Positions 33,601 through 42,600 of a stretch of DNA of 64,000 nt are shown here, in pieces. Made by a program: the position numbers and the translations under genes. Each line of letters opens with the position of its first letter. Within the stretch, counting starts at the first letter, position 1. The notes under the pieces are model-generated. The model searched no databases. It saw only the letters and a list, made by a program, of their open reading frames with translations, and had not been told where the DNA came from. The stretch spans positions 20,947,947-21,011,946 of the forward strand of contig JAVTVX010000015.1 of assembly GCA_033439265.1 (NCBI GenBank). Direction: 5' to 3'. This stretch comes from Dillenia suffruticosa. Lineage: Eukaryota > Streptophyta > Magnoliopsida > Dilleniales > Dilleniaceae.

Positions 33601-36600
33601 AAAAAAACAGCCAGGCTGCCCCTTTGTTCCTTTTCATAAGTGTGGACCAAATTCATAGCTGCTCCTAAGTTGGCGGTTGCTACAATTCTACCTCTAGCCA
33701 CAGCCAAGTGAAAGATTGATCTCTTTGTAGTGAGCTCCATGGTGCGGGCCAACAAAGATTGGAATTCCTTCTAATAATCCTCCACCATCATTGTTTGTTT
33801 AAAGTTGGCCGACTTGCCAAGCGGGTTGAGGCTCGAGTGGGGCTGAATCTCAAGTGCCACAGAACAGTAAATGTCTCCCAGTTCATGTTTGCCCCTTCTT
33901 GCTTCACCTTAAAAAGCCACAGCTGCACTTCTCCATTAAAGATGGAATGCTGCCAGCCCCACCTTCTCCCCTCCAAATGTTCTTTGATTTTGAAAGAATT
34001 GCTCACACCTATGGATCCAAATCAAGGGATCCTCAATACCATCATATAACGGGAATTCTAGTTTAGAAAACATTGGGATGGCAGTCCCTCCTTCCATCCA
34101 GGTAATTCATTCCTCCCCTTGGTCTCTAGGGGTGCAGCTATTGCTCCCCACCTCAATGTTCTTGCTACGCCCCTGCAGCTCTTGCACAATCCCCTCCAAC
34201 TGAGAATTCATCAGTGTCTGTTGTTGTCGAAACAACTTCTCGCTGGATTGCTAGCATCCTTCCACCATAGACAATCGTTACTCAACATCCCTCATGAAAC
34301 CCTCCATCCGGCTAGGCCATTCTACAGAGTTTTCCATAACAGCTAGCTCTGATACCAAGTTGATATGAGCCCTAGCGCAGGATCTAGTCACAAGATACCC
34401 AGCAGGGACATTCTCTCCTCCCTTGCTAGAATTTTTCCCTCTACCCTATGATTGCGGTCTGGAAACCTATTCCCTAACAAACTTCCCACCACAGTTCTTC
34501 TAGGAGAATTAAACTTAAATTTTGATTCATCATACCCTCTTTAAGTAAGGGAAAATAGATTTTACAATAAAATAGATTTTCTACTAAAACAAACTCCTAA
34601 AATTACTCTTAAAATTAATAAGTCCAAAAATAAGAAAATTATTATTTTAAAGAGATAACTATCAACTCCCAAATATTCCTTTAACAGATAGCTATCATCT
34701 CCTAAATATTCTCCTAGAATATTTCTTTCCTATGAATGCATCATACATATCAATGTGGTACTTCGGACGCACAAAGAATTTTTTTGGGATTGGCCGTCGA
34801 CGGTGATTGTCATCCATCATCACTGAAAAGGGTGCTTGTGGCAGCAGGTGAGTTCTTGAGTTTGTCTCCTTTTCACTTTCATAGTGCTCCATACCAGTTC
34901 TATCTCTCCTCCACTCTGCTCTGGGTTGGTTCAGGAATTGGGAGGTTCATTTTTCTTCTACTCTCTGGTGGTAGCTGAATTCGGTCTCATCAAAGTGCAG
35001 GTCAAGTGAAGCTGTTTCTGGAGTTATTGCTAGTTGAGGGGCAGTCACTGTTCATTCTCTGTTTCTTCATTTTGTGGCTGCTGCTGGTTTGGAAGATTGG
35101 TTGTTGGATTTTTTTTTTTTTTTTTTCCTCTGATCAAGTACAACACCTGTTGTTGTTAGCGGAGATGATTTTGATTCTCCCATAAGGGTGATTTGCTGCT
35201 GCCGAACTGTTAGTGGAGTTCTGATGAGGATCTTGTGGGATGTTTCCTCCATTCGCACATCAGTGGAGAAGAAATCTTTTGATTTTTCTGTGGAGATATG
35301 GGTGGTGAGGAAATTATCCACATAACTAATGATGGTCATAGTAACAGGAGGTCCATTTTCCTTCACGCCAGAGAGAGCCTGAATTATTAGTGTTTGGAGT
35401 AAATTTTGGCACAAAAAAGGGGACTCCCCAAGGTTTAGAAGGATAAAATGTCATGATCAGTCCATGAATGTGTTTGAAACATAACAAATTTGGGAGATTT
35501 TTGTCTTAATGGAGATTGAACAATCCAAGACGAGAGCATGTGAAGAGGTTGTGCTTTGTGTGGACACGTTTTAGGGTCATCAAATGGACATGTGAAGGGG
35601 GAATCCGATGGACAGTCTTTTGCGGTAGTGTTGGAAGGCAGATCAAGATGGGGATGATTCCAGAGTCCCCAGCAGTGAGAAACCAGAACAATACCGTGAA
35701 GGTAACTCTTAGAAGATAGAGGGAGTGAGTATGCCCAGACTGCAGGTGTCATTTCAACATTAATATGTGATGAGAAGTGGGGAAGGGATAAACAGGGCAT
35801 GGCAGGGTTATGCAATTTGGGAGAAAATACTTGAAATAAGAAGCGCGCCATAGATGCTTCAAATGGCTGAGTGGGAACGATACTCAAAATTTTCTGGCAT
35901 CCAGGACAGATTGTCCATAAGTGGGGAGAATCAGGCTTCCAACCAGGTTGGTAATAAAAAATAGGCTAATTCTGGCAGAATGAAATCATATAAGGAGCAA
36001 TTATTAGGAGCAACCAGAAATTACGTTCATAGGCCTCTCCAGAATGGACCAAGGCTTTGGCTTGGCCACCCATTAAATATGATCTGAATCCACTCCCTCT
36101 AGTTTCAAGCCCTTCGGCAATAGTTATTTTGGGCCCTTTCACTAATTTAAAGAGTACAGGATCAACTATTTTTGGCAAAAACTTACAAATGAGAGGTGAA
36201 GAAAGGAGCTCAAGGCAATGTCCTCTGCCAGGCCTGGCCATGTAGATGACTTGGCCCAAGATGATGCTAATGGTAATAGTGGGAAGCAGTAGAGAATGGG
36301 TGCGATAGCACTCGATATGAAGTGACAGAGGTGAGGATGCTAGGGCAGTGACTGAAATCAGTTGGGCTTCTCTGGAGGCCAAGGTGGAAGAGGTCAGGTA
36401 CGACACTAGTGCAGAGAAAAGTGAGTTGATTTGCAGATTTTTGTCGCGGGAGAGTCACCCCCCTCCCGCCTCTAGAGTAGGGAGGCAGTAGTTAGGTGAT
36501 GATAAGGTTTTGGTTATGGTGGATAGCTGGATCGGGTATTAGAATGGGTCCAACATAAGTTAAATCGGGTGTGCAAGGGGATTGGTGTGTCAGCAGAGGG

Positions 36601-39600
36601 GTTTGATAATAGATTGCTCAATCCTCTTGATGAAATGGAGGTAAGCAAAGATGGTGAGAGTGAAACATCAGCAAGTAAGAGGAAGAAAATGGTACATGAT
36701 AATTCAGAATTTAAAAAATTGGAATGGAAAGGGCTTTATGGGAAGGATACTCCTCTAGGGGAGAGACGTGTGGTAACACAGGAAAAGAAGTGATGATGGC
36801 ATAATGTCAATGCTGCATATTTTACATCGAATGTAAGGGGTGTGATAATCCTAATAAAGCTGTAAAGCATTTCATTTTTTTTTTTATTATTGAAAGAATT
36901 GAAAGTGACGCTGGGCAGCCTAGGAAGAAAGCTGTCTCCGAGGGATTCATGGGGGAATTAGGTTCTATGTTCAAGTGTAGAGAATTAGGGTATACTGCAG
37001 GAAATCAGCAATTAAATTGAAAGAAAATAAGCAATAGATGAGAAAAAAAGAGGATAGATTTACTATCATCACACAAGTAGATCCTTAGATATCACACCTA
37101 GGGCAAGAAAGAATCACCCCTTTTAGGGTTTGGGACAACTCGAAGAACAAATTCAAAGTATCATTCTTTATTCTTGTAATAAGATAATAAACCATTAAAT
37201 AGAGAATTACCCTATGAAAATAGAAACTATAATTAGGACAAAAATTTAGAAACTAAGTAGTCCTAATAATAACCCTACAATGACTAGATAGAAATAACTT
37301 AATAAATAATTAGATTCAAAAGAAAATAAAAACTAACTTAAATAATAAACTTCTAAAACTAAAAGATTTTGCAACTTTCTAAAAAATAAAAATTTCTAAA
37401 AGACCTTTAAAATAAATTTCTGCAACTTTATAAAATAAAATAAAGACTCAATATAACTTAGTTAAGCTTCCAACTAAACTTCTTATCCTTCCAACCTAAA
37501 GCTTGAACATTGGATCCACTATTAGTAGTCTTTCTAACAGGCTTTGAAGGTTTCTGGACATTTTCCATCATTTCTCCCCAGCTTGGCAAGACTCGACTCC
37601 GGCGAGTTAAAAGCATGAAAAGCATCATAAAGTTTGAATCTCCAAAACTTTTGAAAAGTTTGAAAGTGAACTTCTAAAATCTCCCAACTTCAGTTGAACG
37701 TGTGCCAACCCATAGTAAGCCGATACAAATTCATGAAGCTTATTGCTTTCCTTAACAGATGCCATGTAGTGCATTCCAGCTTTCTCATAATCCCCCTTGC
37801 TATGGTAACAGTGTGCCAAATTGAAGTACGAATGTGACTTTGTTGGTCCATGATTGGTTACAGCAAGTGCAGTTTCAGTCAGCTGCTCAACTAAGAAGTG
37901 CTGACTAGTGAAAAAGAAGTGATTTTCCGGATGATTCAAGGCCATAGAAGAGTTGGGATATATCTCAAAAGCTTCTTTGCATCTTCTCCATTCCATTTCT
38001 AATACCAGGAGCTTCATTCGTTTGCGAATCCACGACTCCAAGTGCAACAACAGCTTCAACATTTTCTGAATCCAAATTTACCACATGTTGAAATGCCTGT
38101 CGAGCCTTCTGCAAATTACTTAATTTGTAGTGACAAAGACCTATACCAAGCCTGAGAGCTCCAGGGCAATTAGGATACACTTACAAGACCCTCTTATAAA
38201 GCTCCAGTGAATCTGAATAACGCCCCAATTAAATTGAACACATGCCTAGCTGAGGAGAGCAGGAAGATGAGGTGATCTCCATCCAGCACAATTTCAAATG
38301 GACTACATCCAGGGTTTCAATTGACTGAACTGTAATAGATAAATTCAGCCATGGGAAGAGCTAAATCCCACTTATATGCAGCATTAATGAATCCCATCAG
38401 GGCAGAATTTCCGGTATCGAAACGTATTCCTTCAATTTCCTCATATACCTTATCATGTTCGATATAGGTTCAGAATCAACTGCCACTATTCCCTCTCAAA
38501 ATGAAGCATTAGAAAGAGGTGAACCAACAATCAGCCTTCATGTTCTTGTCAAAAATCGATGGACCCTCCAAGTCCACTAGTATTCCATGTTTTTGAGTCC
38601 TTAAAAAGTCCCATGAACATCTCATCTTCATCATCTGGGTCTGGCTTCAACCAAGTTACCCACAACTTGACCCAGCAGAAATTTTCATGTTCCAAGCATG
38701 GAACCTAGGCATTGCATCCACAGTGTCATAAACAGCCCATATCTGCCCAACGGCAAAACACCCTTCTGCCCTATCCTTGTTGGAGTCATTGAAATCTGGA
38801 TCGGATATTCAAAGAACTCTGGATCTGGAAACTTTTTGTGACTCAGATTTGATGTAGAAGCTCTCTCGCCGTCTTATGCTGCCACAGCCTTGCCTTTCAT
38901 CTTCTTGTTTTCATCTTTGCCATTAGATAGTTGTCCTTCAAAAGAGCCACTCTTCTTGCTCATTCTTTCTGATCTTTCAAGTCCACAGCCAAGCCAACTG
39001 GGTTCCCAGATTTGGGTGGTTGTACCGTCCACAGCCAAGCCAATCTCAATATATGCTCCATCATTCTCTCCCACAATTCCATAATATGACTAATAAATTT
39101 AATTCCTATGCAATTAGAACAGTCTCATATGTCACCATTATTCTTATATAGTAGTACAAGTGTGTTCTCCCTCCATGTTTGAGCCATATTTTCTCAAATT
39201 TTGTTAAAAAGATTCATCGGCATTCCCATATCCACTTCACCCAAACACTTCTACACCTTAACACGGATGCCATGGGGTCCTATGACTTTATAATTCTTCA
39301 TTTTCTTTAAGACCTTCCTTACTTCATGAGTACAAATCTTACATTTTAAATCCTCATTGATCTCTTTTACAGATATTGCGATATCATAGATATCTCCAAT
39401 ATCCTCAATGTTAAAAAGGTTATCAAAATAATCCCTGCAAGGCATTCTTATGTCTATATTCCTTACAAGAACACTATTGGTCTTATTTTTAATGCATCTA
39501 CTACCATTTAGATATTTTCCCTTCATGTCCCTTGGTTTGACAATTCTGTAAATCTCTTTTTCTCTATCCTTAAATTCTAGTTTGTTATATAATTTATTAT

Positions 39601-42600
39601 ACACCTTACTTTTGGAGTCGCGAATAATCATTTTCACCTCTTCTTTTTTTGTAATTTTGTACTTTTCAAACGCATCATTACTACTCTTAATTTTAAGGTT
39701 CCTAAAACACTCGTTTGATTCGTATAACAGATTGGATTTCCATTTCACCACAATCACTCCTTGTCTATCGGTGCCCGATCCCTAAATATGTCAAGAACCC
39801 CCTCCTTATTTAAATTCTTAATATTATTAAACAATTCTACACATGGTTTCTGAATCATCATTAACAGACCAGATAGCCACTTGGATTAACTTCTCTCTAA
39901 AAGTTATCATCTTTTCTTCTAAGATTTCACCACTTAATTCTTTGACTCCATAAATTGACTACCCTTCTTTTACCTTCTAAGCACATGCACATCTAAAACT
40001 AAAAGCCTATATTGAGTTACTACACTCTCCTTTCATATAACCTTGCAGTCCCTACATATCATCCTATCACTCTTCCTGATAAGAAAGAAATCTATTTGGT
40101 TGACATTCGATACATTTTTGTATGTAACTATATGCGACTCTTTTCCTAAAAAAAGTGTTTTCGAGTATCAAATCGAGTGTTGTGATAAACTCTTAAATGG
40201 TATCCTCCCCCGCCTCATTCTTACTACCAAAGTTAAAGTTTCCATGTACGACTTTAAATTGCTCATTATTCTCACCTACATATCCATTTAAATCTCTTCT
40301 AAAAATAACTTCTCTATTGGTTGCACTTACACCTATTCGAAATGTATAAATACTAATTATATTAATTATGTCTTCTCCACTAACTAACTTAACAAGTAAA
40401 ATTATATATCCCTTCCTTCCGATTTCCACGACATACTCTTGTAAATTCTTATAGACAATTATTACAACCACATTCTTAGTTCTATCCTCCCCTATATACC
40501 AAATCTTATAACCATAAGACTATACTTCTCCAGCCTTCTCTCCCAACCATTTAGTTTTTTGGAGACACATAATATTAATCCTCCATCTAGTCATTATTTT
40601 TCTCATCTCTCTTAACTTACCAATTAAGAATTCTATTTTTCAAGTGGTTAGGCAAATCCTACCTTCGTGTACTAGCTTCTTTACCTGCATCCATCCACAT
40701 GTGGGAACCCTTGTTTACTAACACCACATCTAAACCGCAATGTGGTGTTTCGCTTTTAGATGACGCCCTAGAGACCCTTGCTAGTTTGTCATTGTACCTG
40801 GGATCCAGCGCAACACGTCACTACAAAGCGAACACTCGCAAATGAAAAGATTCAAAAAAGAAAAGAATTAAAAAAGAATTTTATTTTTAGAAATTTTAAT
40901 TATTTATTAATTTAAAAAATTATTTATTAATTTAAAATTAATTATTTAATTATAAATAAAATAATAAAATAAATAAATTATAAAAAAGATATATAAAATA
41001 GAAGTTGAGGAGATTGGATTTCTACCTATGGAAACCATAAATTTCACACACAATAGATAGATATGATATCTTATTTTATTTTTAGATAGCGAAGTGAGCT
41101 CTACCATTCTATCTAGTATTGATGATGGATACTGATAAAATTTTTTCCTTGTTTTGTTCCGGTCCATGATTTGAGCGAGTCGCACATACACCCTAGTACA
41201 TGTTCCTCGAATCCTGCTTGGACGAAACGGAAGATATTGTCAATAAATAGAAGTACGTCTTGTTCATTAACATCTCGAAAATATTCCGCCATAGTTAGGG
41301 AAATTAAACCAACCCTCATACGAGCTCCTGGCGGTTCATTCATCTGATCGTAGACTAAAGCCCCAATGAATTTCCTATATTGGTATCTCATGTTGTTGAC
41401 AAAAATTTTACGCCCCAAAGAAAAGCTTTCTTTTCTAATGAAAAAAAAAATGTACTTAATCCTTGTGGGATAAAATTTCATCTTTTTTGCACTTATATTG
41501 GCCGACTTCAAGCAATGAGATGAGTGGGTTATGGATTTGGAATAGTGTGATGGTCTGTACAACAAGGAAAATCGTCTGGATTCTTCCTCTGGCCGTGTTA
41601 CAGTTGCTTTGCAAGGAAACAAATAGACAAGTTTTTGAGGGGGTAGGAGTTTTGCTTAATAGCTTTTATGGACAATTTTTTAAATTTTTACATTATTGGT
41701 TGCCTTCAACAGGAATATTTTGAAAATGCAGTTTAGTACGTTTGGGAAAGCACCCAGTTGGCACATTTCTCTGTTTTTGTATTTTTCCATGGTGAATAGA
41801 ATTTTTTCTTTTCCAATTAAATAGAAAAAGGATGTCCACAAAAGGAAAAGGCCAACATGCTTCTGCCTCCTCAACAATTTCCCAATTATGTTGCCTCCTT
41901 GGAAAAATGTTTTCGCAACTTTAATAAAACAAGACAAAGACTTGAATGAAAACCACATATATAGATTTAAAACCATCAAGAAATTCAACAATTCAACAAT
42001 TATGCTGGATGAGGGTTACTCAACCCTTCAAAAATTCAACAATTATGCTCCCCCAGAACCAACCAAAAAATTGGCGGGGGATGATTCTGTAAACTCCTCT
42101 CTTCTGTATAAAGACTCTCAAGCCACTCCAAACACTACTCGTTTTTTGGTTAAACAATAAGGGTCAGTGGGCTTTGCCTCAAAAGTTAATCTTATGATCA
42201 AACTAGATTCAATGAAACTCAAAAATCTAATGAGAAGATGAACCATTGAGACATTTCACTCATCTAGCGTTTACACCTTAATTATTCAACATAGAAGGAT
42301 CCTCGGGAGCGTCAATTTGGTTCATAATTTAAGTGCCCAAATACTGGAGTTCAGCTGGAGTTCAGTGAATTGACAGACAATATGATTTCCAAAAGGAAAT
42401 TTCTTAGTCAGGAGCATTTATTCGTATCTACCACCACAAAGACAATCAATCAAAGACACATAAATGCTACAAGTTAAAAACAAAAGGATATATATCCAAC
42501 ATACCCGCATTCCCGGTTGTCAAAGATTCACCAGGATTAAGCAGAGACCGAGACTGAACGCTCGGACTTTGGTCTCTGGACTGCCCACTCTCAACCGGCA

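Larger units (their letters stand above)
32300..42504 (-). other. IREH1: IREH1 intron 1, 10.2 kb, crowded with inserts
   Basis: Donor GTATGTTGG at 42504, acceptor at 32300. It holds, from low to high coordinate: a gag-only gypsy derivative, an unassigned block with a LINE-like piece, a gypsy LTR with a CTR9 fragment, an integrase piece, a DUF3444 fragment, an RTE LINE and a plastid atpB piece. Splicing across it is inferred from the exact phase match of exons 1 and 2. Confidence 0.85.

Noticed and set aside
35435-36406. Two minus-strand open frames (150 and 146 codons) in intron 1
   Set aside because: Composition is not protein-like (many Ser, Pro and Cys from GC-rich repeats) and no domain is seen. 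Possibly shadows of a LINE on the other strand.
37640-38215. A functional CTR9 gene
   Set aside because: Only the middle TPR region is present, with an in-frame stop and a frame change, no introns and gypsy sequence on both sides.
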